Shown: piece by piece, positions 33,485 through 42,018 of the stretch
Position numbering within the stretch: position 1 is the stretch's first letter
How the letters are laid out: each line of letters begins with the position of its first letter
Origin: Methylobacterium thuringiense
Lineage (GTDB): Bacteria > Pseudomonadota > Alphaproteobacteria > Rhizobiales > Beijerinckiaceae
Assembly: GCF_022179645.1 (NCBI RefSeq)
Contig: NZ_BPRA01000010.1
Coordinates: 62,001-126,000 of the forward strand
Reading direction: 5' to 3'
DNA length: 64,000 nucleotides
Made by a program: the position numbers and the translations under genes
Notes under the pieces: model-generated
What the model saw: only the letters and a program-made list of their open reading frames with translations
What the model was told of the DNA's origin: nothing
Database searches by the model: none

Positions 33485-33676
33485 TCAGCGGTCGTGACCG
33501 TTGAGAAGCTTCTCGATGGCAGCGAGGCCGCTGCGCTCTGCAGCTTCTTCCGTGGTCTGCAGGCGGTCCGCCCGCTGGAAGAGCTTGCCGTTACGACGGA
33601 TCGCCCAGGTGAAGTGTCCGGCCGGGCGCTCGCATGCTGCGATTTCGAGGGTGTAGGGATTCGCTGAGTTGCTCAT
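33485..33676 (-). CDS. Small hypothetical protein, 63 aa
   Basis: ATG 33676. A compact sequence SNSANPYTLEIAACERPAGH, FTWAIRRNGKLFQRADRLQT and a helical end EEAAERSGLAAIEKLLNG. It resembles small conserved proteins of alphaproteobacteria with the AxRRNGKL pattern; no function known. It has its own terminator. Confidence 0.65.
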   Translation of the reverse strand: MSNSANPYTLEIAACERPAGHFTWAIRRNGKLFQRADRLQTTEEAAERSGLAAIEKLLNGHDR

Positions 33677-33994
33677 GGCAAGGATATAGGGCGCAGGATT
33701 GGGATCGGCTACCGCACTGCCGCATATCTCGGTTGCGGGTTGTTATGGGAACCCGCGCGATTGACTTTCACGGGGCGATCATCGACACGGCGGCCCGTTC
33801 ATGTCTCTCACGAAATTCCCGGTCGCGGACGCCTTTCCCGCGAGGCCACGGTGGCGCGACGGGTGTTTTGCGGGAAGCACGCACGTCTCCATGGTGCCCG
33901 CGCGATGGTGCCCGCATCCGGCAGGCGGCCTTGCGGTGCCGAACCCGTCACCGGATCGGAACGCCCGCATGACCCCTTCGCTCACCGGGGCACC
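33677..33994. other. 318-bp gap upstream of the glycosyltransferase operon
   Basis: No supported gene or repeat. It should contain the divergent promoters for the small gene on the minus strand and the glycosyltransferase operon on the plus strand. Confidence 0.4.
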
Positions 33995-35776
33995 ATGGCA
34001 AGCCTGACGGCCGGTAGCGCCGCGCCGGTGTCTTCCCCGCGCAGTTCCGCGACCCGCTTGGCGGGCCTCCTCGCCGCGGCCCTGCACCGGGCGGACCGGG
34101 CGCTCGGCTTCGCGGCGGAGGGGCATCTGCGGGCCTGCGCGCTCCTGCTGGCGCTCGCCCTCGTCTGCTTCCTGCCGGGCTTCGTCTCGCTGCAGCCGAT
34201 GGACCGCGACGAGCCGCGCTTCGCCCAGGCCTCCAAGCAGATGCTGGAGACCGGCGACCTCGTCGACATCCGCTTCCAGGGGGAGGCGCGCCACAAGAAG
34301 CCGGTCGGCATCTACTGGGCCCAGGCCGCCACGGTGGCTGCGGGCGAGGCCCTCGGCGTCGAGAAGGCCCGCACCACCATCGCGCTCTACCGGCTGCCCT
34401 CGCTGATCGGCGCGCTCGCGGCGTCCCTGCTGGCCTATTGGGCGGCGCTGGCCGTCCTGCCCCGGCGCGGTGCCGTGCTGGCGGCGGCGCTCTTCACCGC
34501 CTGCCTGATGCTCTCGGCCGAGGCGCGCCTCGCCAAGACCGATGCGCTGCTCACCGCCTGCGCGGTGGCGGCGATGGGGGCTTTGGCCCGGGCCTGGCTC
34601 GGCCGGGTGCGGCTCGAGCGCGAGCGCGCCCCGCCCTCGCGGGGCACCGCCCTGGTGTTCTGGCTTGCCGTGGCGCTCGGCATCCTGGTCAAGGGACCGA
34701 TGGTGCCGCTCTTCGCCGGCCTCGCGGCCCTGGTGCTGGCGATCCGCGAGCGTTCCTGGCGGTGGCTGCTGGCGCTGCGGCCCGTGCCCGGACTGGTGCT
34801 GACGCTCGCGATCGTCGCGCCATGGTTCCTGGCCATCGCCTGGAAGAGCGGCGGCGCCTTCTTCGGAGAGGCGGTCGGCCACGATATGCTCGCCAAGGTC
34901 GGCACCGGCGCGGAAAAACACTGGGCGCCGCCGGGCTCGTACCTCGTCGTGTTCTTCGCCACCTTCTGGCCGGGCGCCGCCTTCGCGGCGCTTTCGCTGC
35001 CCTTCGCCTGGCGGCACCGCCGCGACGATTCCGTCGCGTTCCTCCTCGCCTGGATCGTGCCGGCCTGGGCCCTGTTCGAGGCGGTGCCGACGAAGCTCCC
35101 GCACTATGTGCTGCCGCTGATGCCGGCCGTGGCGATTCTCACCGTGCTGGCTCTCGCACGCGGACCGGTCCTGCGGCGCCGCTGGGAGACCGTGGCCGCC
35201 TGGCTCGTCGTGGCGGTTCCCCTCGGCGTTACGATCGGGGTCGTCGCGATCGGTTGGCAGCTCGACCAAACCATTCCCTGGCTCGCCCTGCCGCCGCTGC
35301 TCGCGGCCTGCGCATTGGCCGGCCTATCCTGGCCGGCGTTTGCCCGTGGCCTGGGGGAGGGCGCGCTGGCGCTCGGAGTGGGGGCGGGGGCGCTGCTCTC
35401 GGTGGGCGCGTTCGGCTTGGCCCAGCCGGAGGTGCCGGCCCTCAAGATCTCGCCGCGCCTCGCTGCGATCCGCGATGCCCTGCCCTGCAAGACGGTGCAG
35501 ACCGCGAGCCTCGGCTACCGCGAACCGAGCCTCGTCTTCCTCATCGGCACCGACCTCGCCACGCCGAATACCGGCGCGGAGGCCGTCGCCTTCCTGCGGG
35601 CCGGCGGCTGCCGCCTCGTCTTCGTCGAGGGCCGCCACGCGCAGGACTTCGCGAGCGCCGCCGCCGGGCTCGAGGCCGCGCGTGTCGGCACGGTCGCGGG
35701 CTTCAACATCAACACCGGCCGGCGGACCGAGCTCTCGGCCTACGCCACCGGGCTTGCCGGAGCGCCTGCGCCATGA
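33995..35776 (+). CDS. ArnT/PMT-family membrane glycosyltransferase (GT-C)
   Basis: 593 aa from ATG 33995. Many hydrophobic helices follow a first periplasmic loop with the GT-C acidic motif (SLQPMDRDEPRFAQASKQML) and the conserved GEARHKKPVGIYWAQAA. This matches ArnT/PMT_2 transferases that take a sugar from a polyprenyl-phosphate carrier and place it on lipid A or another envelope acceptor on the outer face of the inner membrane. The next two genes (GT2 and LABN protein) overlap or nearly overlap it, forming a lipid-linked sugar synthesis and transfer operon. Acceptor and sugar are not determinable. Confidence 0.85.
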   Translation: MASLTAGSAAPVSSPRSSATRLAGLLAAALHRADRALGFAAEGHLRACALLLALALVCFLPGFVSLQPMDRDEPRFAQASKQMLETGDLVDIRFQGEARHKKPVGIYWAQAATVAAGEALGVEKARTTIALYRLPSLIGALAASLLAYWAALAVLPRRGAVLAAALFTACLMLSAEARLAKTDALLTACAVAAMGALARAWLGRVRLERERAPPSRGTALVFWLAVALGILVKGPMVPLFAGLAALVLAIRERSWRWLLALRPVPGLVLTLAIVAPWFLAIAWKSGGAFFGEAVGHDMLAKVGTGAEKHWAPPGSYLVVFFATFWPGAAFAALSLPFAWRHRRDDSVAFLLAWIVPAWALFEAVPTKLPHYVLPLMPAVAILTVLALARGPVLRRRWETVAAWLVVAVPLGVTIGVVAIGWQLDQTIPWLALPPLLAACALAGLSWPAFARGLGEGALALGVGAGALLSVGAFGLAQPEVPALKISPRLAAIRDALPCKTVQTASLGYREPSLVFLIGTDLATPNTGAEAVAFLRAGGCRLVFVEGRHAQDFASAAAGLEAARVGTVAGFNINTGRRTELSAYATGLAGAPAP

Positions 35777-36531
35777 ACGCGGATCCCCTAGCCACCCCGC
35801 GCCTGAGCGTGGTCGTGCCGGTCAAGAACGAGGCCGGCAACATCGAGGCGCTGGTCGCCGAGATCGGCCGGGCCTGCGCCGGGCTTGCGCCCTTCGAGGT
35901 GATCTACGTCGACGACGGCTCCACCGATGCGACCCTGGCCACGCTCAAGGCCCTGAAGGCCCGCACGCCCTGGCTCAGGATCGTCCGGCACGACAGCAGC
36001 GGCGGCCAGAGCGGCGCCGTGCGCAGCGGCGTGCTGCATGCCCGCGCCTCCGTGATCGCGACGCTCGACGGCGACGGCCAGAACGATCCGGCCTTCATCC
36101 CCGCCCTCTACGCCGCCCTCGACCAGGGCGGTCCGGGCGTGGGCCTCGCGCAGGGCCAGCGCACCAGCCGCAAGGGCGGCTGGAAGCGGTTCCAGTCCCG
36201 CATCGCCAACGGCGTGCGCGGCCGCGTCCTGAAGGACGCCACCCGCGACACCGGCTGCGGCCTCAAGGTGTTCCGCCGCGAGGTCTATCTGGCGCTGCCC
36301 TATTTCGACGCGCTGCACCGCTTCATGCCGGCGCTGGTGACGCGCGAGGGATTTTCGGTGGTCCATCGCGACGTGGTCGACCGGCCGCGCTTCACGGGCA
36401 CCTCGAATTACGGGATGTTCGACCGACTCTGGGTCGGGCTCCTCGACCTCGCCGGGGTCTGGTGGCTGATCCGGCGCCGCCGGCCCGCGCCGCGGGCGAG
36501 CGAGACCGACACCTCGGATGAAATCGGATGA
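35773..36531 (+). CDS. GT2 polyprenyl-phosphate glycosyltransferase (DPM1/ArnC-like)
   Basis: 252 aa; ATG overlaps the stop of the previous gene by 4 bp. GT-A fold motifs: SVVVPVKNEAGNIEALVAEI, FEVIYVDDGSTDATLA, the DXD-like ATLDGDGQNDP and RDTGCGLKVFRREVYLALPY. Such enzymes transfer a sugar from a nucleotide donor to undecaprenyl or dodecaprenyl phosphate on the cytoplasmic side. One C-terminal hydrophobic helix (VGLLDLAGVWWLI) may tether it to the membrane. It should supply the donor used by the ArnT-like enzyme upstream. Confidence 0.88.
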   Translation: MNADPLATPRLSVVVPVKNEAGNIEALVAEIGRACAGLAPFEVIYVDDGSTDATLATLKALKARTPWLRIVRHDSSGGQSGAVRSGVLHARASVIATLDGDGQNDPAFIPALYAALDQGGPGVGLAQGQRTSRKGGWKRFQSRIANGVRGRVLKDATRDTGCGLKVFRREVYLALPYFDALHRFMPALVTREGFSVVHRDVVDRPRFTGTSNYGMFDRLWVGLLDLAGVWWLIRRRRPAPRASETDTSDEIG

Positions 36532-36895
36532 CGCCATGCTGATCCAGCTCGCCGAGGACCTGCCGGCCTATTTTTACGACGTCTTCGTCACCCGCTTCGA
36601 TTTCTGGTTGGTCTTCGGCATCCTGGCGCAGCTGGTGTTCGGCTCGCGCTTCATCCTCCAATGGATCGCCAGCGAGCGGGAGGGCCGCAGCGTGATGCCG
36701 CTGTCGTTCTGGTTCCTCTCCATCGTCGGCGGCCTGATGACCCTGGTCTACGGCTTCGTGCGCAAGGAGCCGGTGATCATCATCGGGCAGGGGCTCTCGA
36801 CGGGCATCTACGTGCGCAACCTCGCACTGATCTTCCGCGAGCGGCGCCGGCGGCTGGGGCGCGAGGCCGAGGCGGCGTCGACGAAGACCCGTTGA
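36518..36895 (+). CDS. Lipid-A-disaccharide synthase N-terminal (LABN) domain membrane protein
   Basis: 125 aa, ATG 36518 overlapping the GT2 gene by 14 bp; ATG 36536 is an alternative. Hydrophobic helices and the LABN-type stretch FGSRFILQWIASEREGRSVM with PLSFWFLSIVGGLMTLVYGF. These small proteins accompany DPM1-like GT2 enzymes in lipid A or LPS modification clusters and probably assist flipping or synthesis of the lipid-linked sugar. It completes a three-gene operon. Confidence 0.82.
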   Translation: MKSDDAMLIQLAEDLPAYFYDVFVTRFDFWLVFGILAQLVFGSRFILQWIASEREGRSVMPLSFWFLSIVGGLMTLVYGFVRKEPVIIIGQGLSTGIYVRNLALIFRERRRRLGREAEAASTKTR

Positions 36896-37035
36896 TAGCA
36901 AAGATTTCAACTTCAAATTGTTGACCTGGGCTCAGCTTCCGGGTTTCGAGGAGGGCGACGCAACTCAGCGGGCTGCCCTGTTCATCAGGAGTTAATTTCT
37001 GGTTCGTCAGCAGGGGGCTAAGACAAAGGGCCCAG

Positions 37036-37632
37036 ATGGCGGAACTGCCCCCATTCTACGATGATCTCGTCGCCTGCCACGACGAGCTCTGGCGGCGTCT
37101 GGAACAGGGCGTGGCCGACCGGAATAGCGGCTTCCACACGCCGGCGCTGGCGACGGTCGACCTGCACGGGCGGCCGCAGGTGCGGACGGTGGTTCTGCGC
37201 GACGCCGACCGTGCTGCCGGCACGCTGCGCATCCACTGCGACCGGCGCTCCGAGAAGGCCGTCGAGATCGCCGCCACGGGCAGCGCCGCGCTCCAGGCCT
37301 ACGATCGGGACGCGAAGATCCAGATCCGCGTCGACGGCACGGCCGAACTCCACACCGACGACTGGTTCGCGGAATCGATCTGGACCGAGGCCCAGCCGAT
37401 GAGCCGCGCGGTCTACGGCATCGTTCCGGGGCCCGGCACCGCGCTGCTCAACGGCGGCGGCTACACGCTGCCGGGGGCGGACGAGGCGATCCTCGCCGGC
37501 CGCGACAACTTCGGCGTGGTCGTGATTCGGGCCGAGCGCCTGGAATTCCTCTACCTCGACCGCCGCGGCCACCGCCGCGCCCTCTGGCTGCGCAGCGATG
37601 CGGGCTGGGTGGAGACCTGGCTGGCGCCGTGA
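37036..37632 (+). CDS. Pyridoxamine 5'-phosphate oxidase-family FMN-binding protein
   Basis: 198 aa split-barrel flavoprotein. Conserved parts are FHTPALATVDLHGRPQVRTV, LRIHCDRRSEKAVEIAATGS, KIQIRVDGTAEL and the C-terminal FLYLDRRGHRRALW. The arrangement matches the Alr4036-type PNPOx branch rather than classical PdxH. It binds FMN; the substrate is unknown. It converges with metC 4 bp away. Confidence 0.8.
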   Translation: MAELPPFYDDLVACHDELWRRLEQGVADRNSGFHTPALATVDLHGRPQVRTVVLRDADRAAGTLRIHCDRRSEKAVEIAATGSAALQAYDRDAKIQIRVDGTAELHTDDWFAESIWTEAQPMSRAVYGIVPGPGTALLNGGGYTLPGADEAILAGRDNFGVVVIRAERLEFLYLDRRGHRRALWLRSDAGWVETWLAP

Positions 37633-37636
37633 CCGT

Positions 37637-38821
37637 TCAGGCCGCTGCCATCCGTTCGAACCCCGCCGCGAGATCCGCCTTCAGGTCTTCCATGTCCTCC
37701 AGCCCGATATGGAAGCGCAGGGCCGGGCCTTCCGCTTGCCAGCGGGTGGCGGTGCGGTAGAGGGTCGGGTCGAAGGGGATGACGAGGCTCTCGAAGCCGC
37801 CCCAGGAAAAGCCCATCCCGAACAGTTCGAGCCCGTCGAGCAGCGCTGCGAGACCGTCCTCGGAGACCGGGTTCAGGATCACGCCGAACAGGCCCGACGC
37901 CCCGAGGAAGTCGCGCCTCCAGATGGCGTGGCCGGGATCGTCGGGCAGGGCAGGGTGCAGCACCCGAGCGACCTCAGGCCGGGCCTTGAGCCATTCGGCC
38001 ATGGCGAGGCCGCGGATGCCGTGCTCGCGCAAGCGAAGGCCCATGGTCCGCAGGCCTCTGAGTCCCAAAAAGATGTCTTCGGGGCCGGCACAGGGGGCGA
38101 AGTGCTCGTAGGTGCGCTTGATCGCCGGGTACCAGCGCTCGGTCGCCGAGACGAGGCCGATCAGCAGGTCCGAGCCGCCGGAGAGGTACTTGGTGCCGGC
38201 CTCCACCGCGATGTCGACGCCGCGCTCGTGCGGCGGAAACAGCAGCGGCGTCGCCCAGGTGTTGTCCATGATCACCGCGCCGCCGCGGGCATGCATGGCG
38301 TCGCTGATCGCCGGCACGTCCTGCATCTCGAAGGTCTGCGAGCCCGGCGCCTCGACGAGCACGGCCTTGGTGTTGTCGCGCATCAGTTCGGCGATGCCGG
38401 CGCCCACCAGCGGGTCGTAGTATTCGACCTCGACGCCGTAGCGGCTCAGGACCCCATCGCAAAAGATCCGGGTCGGGCGGTAGGCGGAATCGGTGACGAG
38501 GAGGTGGTCGCCCGCGCTGACCACGGCCATCAGGGCGATGGTCAGCGCCGAGAGCCCCGACGGCGTCAGGACGGTGCCGGCCGCCCCCGCGATCTCGGTC
38601 CAGGCCTCGGACAGCGCGTCCATCGTCGGCGTGCCGGAGGTGCCGTAATTGTAGCGCCCGCGCCGGTGCTTGATGTCGTCGTAGGTCGGATAGAGCACCG
38701 TCGAGCCGCGATAGATCGGCGTGTTGACGAAGCCGTGCTGCGCGCCGGGATCGCGGCCGGCGAGCACGAGACGGGTGTCGGCGCCGAAGCGGCCGAGATC
38801 GCGCGGTGGTGTTTTCGACAT
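37637..38821 (-). CDS. metC: Cystathionine beta-lyase
   Basis: 394 aa PLP enzyme of the Cys/Met metabolism family. Visible are the N-terminal NTPIYRGSTVLYPTYDD, the YNYGTSGTPTMDALSEAW segment, the DNTWATPLLFPP cofactor-binding Asp and the PLP lysine in EAGTKYLSGGSDLLIG. Closest in pattern to MetC (GTP...SEAW), which cleaves cystathionine to homocysteine, pyruvate and ammonia in methionine synthesis. Other gamma-family lyases remain possible. Start ATG 38821 is supported by family length. Confidence 0.9.
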   Translation of the reverse strand: MSKTPPRDLGRFGADTRLVLAGRDPGAQHGFVNTPIYRGSTVLYPTYDDIKHRRGRYNYGTSGTPTMDALSEAWTEIAGAAGTVLTPSGLSALTIALMAVVSAGDHLLVTDSAYRPTRIFCDGVLSRYGVEVEYYDPLVGAGIAELMRDNTKAVLVEAPGSQTFEMQDVPAISDAMHARGGAVIMDNTWATPLLFPPHERGVDIAVEAGTKYLSGGSDLLIGLVSATERWYPAIKRTYEHFAPCAGPEDIFLGLRGLRTMGLRLREHGIRGLAMAEWLKARPEVARVLHPALPDDPGHAIWRRDFLGASGLFGVILNPVSEDGLAALLDGLELFGMGFSWGGFESLVIPFDPTLYRTATRWQAEGPALRFHIGLEDMEDLKADLAAGFERMAAA

Positions 38822-38883
38822 GTGCCTTGCGGAGCGGGGTTTTTCGGAGCCGGGGGCCTTTCAGCCCACCCGCACCCGCGCCG

Positions 38884-39072
38884 TCAAGCGGTCCGGCCCT
38901 CGGGCAGATCCGTGCCCCGGTCGTCGACCGCCGCCTCCGCGAAGGCCTGGAGCCAGGCCTGCCGCTCCTGCGATCCCTCGGGGTAGGGACAGTCGGCGGC
39001 GCTCTTGCCGTAGACGCGCGCGTTGCGGCCCTGGATGAACGGGCTGTCGCTCGCGGTGGCCTGTTCGGTCAT
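38884..39072 (-). CDS. rmf: Ribosome modulation factor-like protein
   Basis: 62 aa from ATG 39072. The pattern IQGRNARVYGKSAADCPYPE followed by GSQERQAWLQAFAEA reproduces the Rmf consensus (G...A..G.....CPY....R..WL.G...A). Rmf dimerises 70S ribosomes into inactive 100S particles in stationary phase of gammaproteobacteria. Here the N-terminal basic helix of E. coli Rmf is replaced by an acidic/polar lead, so ribosome binding may differ. Divergent from the catalase-like gene with a dispersed repeat between. Confidence 0.78.
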   Translation of the reverse strand: MTEQATASDSPFIQGRNARVYGKSAADCPYPEGSQERQAWLQAFAEAAVDDRGTDLPEGRTA

Positions 39073-39210
39073 GGGGTTTCCCTCGGATGGCGTGCCCGGC
39101 CCGCTGCCGGCGACGTCCATCCTCAACGAGCCTGCGCCCGGCCCGTTTCCTGCCTGCGTCGTCGCGGGGCCTCTGCACCCTTCGTACAGCGGCCGCAACC
39201 ACGGCCTTCA

Positions 39211-39297
39211 TACCAGTGGCCCTTACGGCTGACGCCTTCAGGACAGCCCGCCGCACGCGCGGCGACGCGCATTCGCGCTTGCCAACGACCGTTGGTA
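39211..39297. repeat. Dispersed hairpin element, copy C (87 bp, reverse orientation)
   Basis: Bounded by TACCAG (39211) and TTGGTA (39292). Contains the core in reverse (CGCCGCACGCGCGGCGACGC then GCATTCGCGCTTGCC) and the arm GGCCCTTACGGC-tgac-GCCTTCAGGACA. It separates the rmf-like and catalase-like genes. Confidence 0.75.
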
Positions 39298-39342
39298 TGC
39301 AAGCCGTCGGGCAACGCCGACGCCAGATTCGGAGACCTCCGC

Positions 39343-40362
39343 ATGCCGCGTTCCTTGCCCCTTTCCTTGCCCTGTTCCCTGCCCCGTCGCAGCCTGTTCG
39401 CGCTGTCCCTGCTCACCCTCGGCCTGATCGCCGCCGCACCCGTCCGCGCCGAAGAGGCCTCGACCGCCGAACAGACCGTCGACGTGATGAACACGCTGTT
39501 CGGCAAGCATCCGGGCCTGCGCGCCAACCATGCCAAGGGCATCGTGGTCGAGGGCAGCTTCACCCCGAGCCCCGAGGCCGCCGCCTTGAGCAAGGCCTCC
39601 CTGTTCAAGGGACCGGCCGTGCCGGTGACCGCCCGCTTCTCGGATGCCACCGGCGTGCCGACGATTCCCGACGGCTCGCCCGACGCCACCCCGCACGGCC
39701 TCGCCCTGCGCTTCAAGCTGCCCGACGGCGACATGGACGTCGTGGTCAACGCCCTGAAATTCTTCCCCGTGGCCACGGGGGAAGAGTTTCGCGACCTGCT
39801 GACCGCCATCGCGAAGAGCGGTCCGGATGCGGCCAAGCCGACGCCGCTGGAGCGCTTCGTCGCCAGCCACCCGGCGGCCGGCAAGGCCGGCGCCACCGCG
39901 AAGACGCCGACGAGTCTCGCGCGCCAGACCTTCAACGGCATCAACGCCTTCGTGCTGGTGGATGCCGCCGGCAGGCGTCAGGCGTTTCGCTGGCGCTTCG
40001 TCCCGGTGGAGGGCGAGGACCTGATGGCGCCGGACGCGGCCGCCAGGCAGTCGCCGACCTTCCTCATGGACGAGATCCGCACCCGCCTCGGCACGGCGCC
40101 CGCGGCCTATCGCGTCGAGGCGCAGCTGGCGGAATCCGGCGACCCGACCGACGACGCCACCAAGCCCTGGCCGGAGGCGCGCAGGAGCGTCGTCCTCGGC
40201 ACGCTGACCCTGACCAAGCCCGTCGCCGACAGCCTGGAGGCCGAGAAGGCGCTCCTGTTCCTGCCGAACGCCCTCGTGGACGGCGTCGAGGTCTCGGACG
40301 ATCCGCTGATCGACGCCCGCGTGCAGGCCTACGCGGTGTCGTTCGGGCGGCGCTCGCAGTGA
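39343..40362 (+). CDS. Periplasmic catalase-related peroxidase (SrpA-like)
   Basis: 339 aa from ATG 39343 behind GGAG. The signal peptide is SLFALSLLTLGLIAAAPVRA. The catalase core follows: RANHAKGIVVEGSFTPSPEA with the distal-type His, VTARFSDATGVPTIPDGSPD, HGLALRFKLPDGDMDVVVNA and FLMDEIRTRLGTAP. It is much shorter than monofunctional catalases (about 480 aa) but fits the small catalase-like haem peroxidases. It may degrade peroxides in the periplasm using organic donors. Adjacent to the rmf-like gene on the other strand, both plausible stationary-phase or stress functions. Confidence 0.83.
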   Translation: MPRSLPLSLPCSLPRRSLFALSLLTLGLIAAAPVRAEEASTAEQTVDVMNTLFGKHPGLRANHAKGIVVEGSFTPSPEAAALSKASLFKGPAVPVTARFSDATGVPTIPDGSPDATPHGLALRFKLPDGDMDVVVNALKFFPVATGEEFRDLLTAIAKSGPDAAKPTPLERFVASHPAAGKAGATAKTPTSLARQTFNGINAFVLVDAAGRRQAFRWRFVPVEGEDLMAPDAAARQSPTFLMDEIRTRLGTAPAAYRVEAQLAESGDPTDDATKPWPEARRSVVLGTLTLTKPVADSLEAEKALLFLPNALVDGVEVSDDPLIDARVQAYAVSFGRRSQ

Positions 40363-40388
40363 GGCGGCCGGCGTCGGATCCGGCGACG

Positions 40389-40430
40389 CCTCCCCGGACG
40401 CCCGGAACGCCTGGACGGCGTCCGGGGAGG
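40389..40430. other. Perfect 14-bp hairpin after the catalase-like gene
   Basis: CCTCCCCGGACGCC pairs with GGCGTCCGGGGAGG around a 14-nt loop. No T run follows, so it is listed as a possible factor-dependent terminator or mRNA 3' stabiliser. Confidence 0.5.
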
Positions 40431-40620
40431 GGACGTCATGAAGTGCTAACCATATCGCCCGACGACCTGTTCGGACCGCGGCCCGGCCCTTCGTTTCGTT
40501 AACGGGGCCCTCCTATCCTCGTTACAGGTTGCACGAGACCGGGCGGCGCATGCCGTCCGCGGGCTCCGGCAGCCGCGGTTCCGTTCCCCGTCCGGCCCCG
40601 TCATCGTCGAGTGTGGTGCG

Positions 40621-40905
40621 TTGCGTATCCTGCGTTCCCTGGTCCTCGCCGGCACCGTCGGCCTCAGCACCCTCGTGACCGGCTTCGTGGCCGCCGACAG
40701 GCTGGCGCACACGACGTTCCGGGCGCCCCCCGCGACGACCGTCGCCAAGGCCCCGGCGACGGAGCCCGAGACCACCGGCACCGTCGTCCAGACCGCCGAG
40801 GCGCCCGCGGCGAAGCCCGCCCGCGCGATGGGCGGGTTCGACACCGAACGCCTCAACGCCCTGATGCGCGGCGAGATGCCCCCGGCCCCCACCCGCAAGC
40901 GCTGA
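40621..40905 (+). CDS. Small exported or membrane-anchored protein
   Basis: 94 aa with a TTG start. N-terminal hydrophobic segment (LRSLVLAGTVGLSTLVTGFV), then a Pro/Ala/Thr-rich linker (TVAKAPATEPETTGTVVQTA) and a conserved-looking end FDTERLNALMRGEMPPAP. No domain recognised. Start codon choice is uncertain because no ATG is available before the hydrophobic segment. Confidence 0.5.
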   Translation: MRILRSLVLAGTVGLSTLVTGFVAADRLAHTTFRAPPATTVAKAPATEPETTGTVVQTAEAPAAKPARAMGGFDTERLNALMRGEMPPAPTRKR

Positions 40906-40930
40906 GGTTTTTTCGCGCATTCCGATGTGC

Positions 40931-41041
40931 GCCGATCCCGACCGCCGGTCGCGATCGACGCGTCCGCCGCACGCGCGGCGGCGCGCGTTCGCGCTTGCCA
41001 ACGGCCGAGCGCGGGAGAGCCGACGTCAACGGCCGTCGGTA
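40931..41041. repeat. Dispersed hairpin element, copy D (reverse orientation, diverged)
   Basis: Shares the core CCGCCGCACGCGCGGCGGCG and GCGCGTTCGCGCTTGCCAAC. The neighbouring arm here is CGATCCCGACC-gcc-GGTCGCGATCG, an 11-bp stem with one mismatch and a sequence unlike the arms of the other copies. The outer limit on the left is approximate. Confidence 0.6.
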
Positions 41042-41130
41042 TGACTGACCTGCGCAGGCCGGCTGCCGCGACGCGCGCGACAGGGTAGAACCCGGCCGTC
41101 CGAACCGGACTGTCGCCGGAAGCCGCTCCC

Positions 41131-42018
41131 GTGGGCCTGATCTACGCGCTGCTCGCCTATCTGAGCTGGGGCCTCGTGGTGCCGGTGCATTTCCGGCTGC
41201 TCGACGGCGTCTCGGCCGAGGCGATCCTGGCGCACCGCATCGTCTGGTCGGCCGTGTTCGTCACGATCCTGCTGGTCGTGCTGCGCAGGCGGCTGGCGAA
41301 CCCGTTTCCGCTGCGGCCGCGCCACGCGCTGCTCGTCGCCTCGGCGCTGGCCATCGCCTTCAACTGGATGCTGTATCTTGTGGCCGTCGGCTCCGGGCAC
41401 ATGCTCGACGCGAGCCTCGGCTACTTCATCAACCCGCTGGTCAGCGTCGGCCTCGGCGCCCTGGTGCTCGGCGAGCGGCTGAGGCCGGTGCAGATGGTCT
41501 CCGTCGCGATCGCGCTGCTCGGCGTCGTCCTCGCGCTGCTGATGGCCGGGCGGCTGCCGCTGCTCTCCCTCGGCCTCGCGGTCAGCTTCGCGCTCTACGG
41601 GCTCTTCCGGAAGATCGTCGGCGTCGACGCGATGATCGGCTTCTTCGCCGAAACGTTTTTGCTGCTGCCGGCGGCGTTGCCCTACGTCCTGCTCGCGCCC
41701 GATGCCGTCCCCGCCGACGGCCGCCAGTTCGGCCTGCTGCTCCTCACCGGCATCACCACCGCCCTGCCGCTGATCTGGTTCGCTGCCGCCGCCCAGCGCC
41801 TCAGCCTCGCGACCTTGGGGCTGATGCAATACCTCGCCCCCTCCTGCCTGATGCTGCTCGGCATCGTGTTCTACGGCGAGACCCTGCCGCCGGACCGGAT
41901 CGTGCTGTTCGCACTGATCTGGCTGGCGCTGCTGCTCTATGCGGGCGACTCCCTGCGAACCGCTCGCCGGAATCGCGCTGCCGTGCGAGCTTCTCGATCG
42001 AGTGATCTTCGAGGCTGA
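41131..42018 (+). CDS. rarD: RarD protein, EamA/DMT-family transporter
   Basis: 295 aa, GTG start. Ten hydrophobic segments. RarD features are GLIYALLAYLSWGLVVPVHF at the N-terminus, the AILAHRIVWSAVFV helix, FNWMLYLVAVGSGHMLDASL and GYFINPLVSVGLGALVLGER. Likely an inner-membrane metabolite exporter; RarD substrates are not established. Its final codons (SSDLRG) and stop come from a dispersed hairpin element. Confidence 0.9.
   Translation: MGLIYALLAYLSWGLVVPVHFRLLDGVSAEAILAHRIVWSAVFVTILLVVLRRRLANPFPLRPRHALLVASALAIAFNWMLYLVAVGSGHMLDASLGYFINPLVSVGLGALVLGERLRPVQMVSVAIALLGVVLALLMAGRLPLLSLGLAVSFALYGLFRKIVGVDAMIGFFAETFLLLPAALPYVLLAPDAVPADGRQFGLLLLTGITTALPLIWFAAAAQRLSLATLGLMQYLAPSCLMLLGIVFYGETLPPDRIVLFALIWLALLLYAGDSLRTARRNRAAVRASRSSDLRG

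Noticed and set aside
33779-35269. Minus-strand frame opposite the ArnT-like gene
   Set aside because: Gln/Arg/His-rich shadow of membrane-helix codons.
40389-40430. Calling the catalase-downstream hairpin an intrinsic terminator
   Set aside because: The stem is perfect but no T tract follows, so it is only listed as a hairpin.
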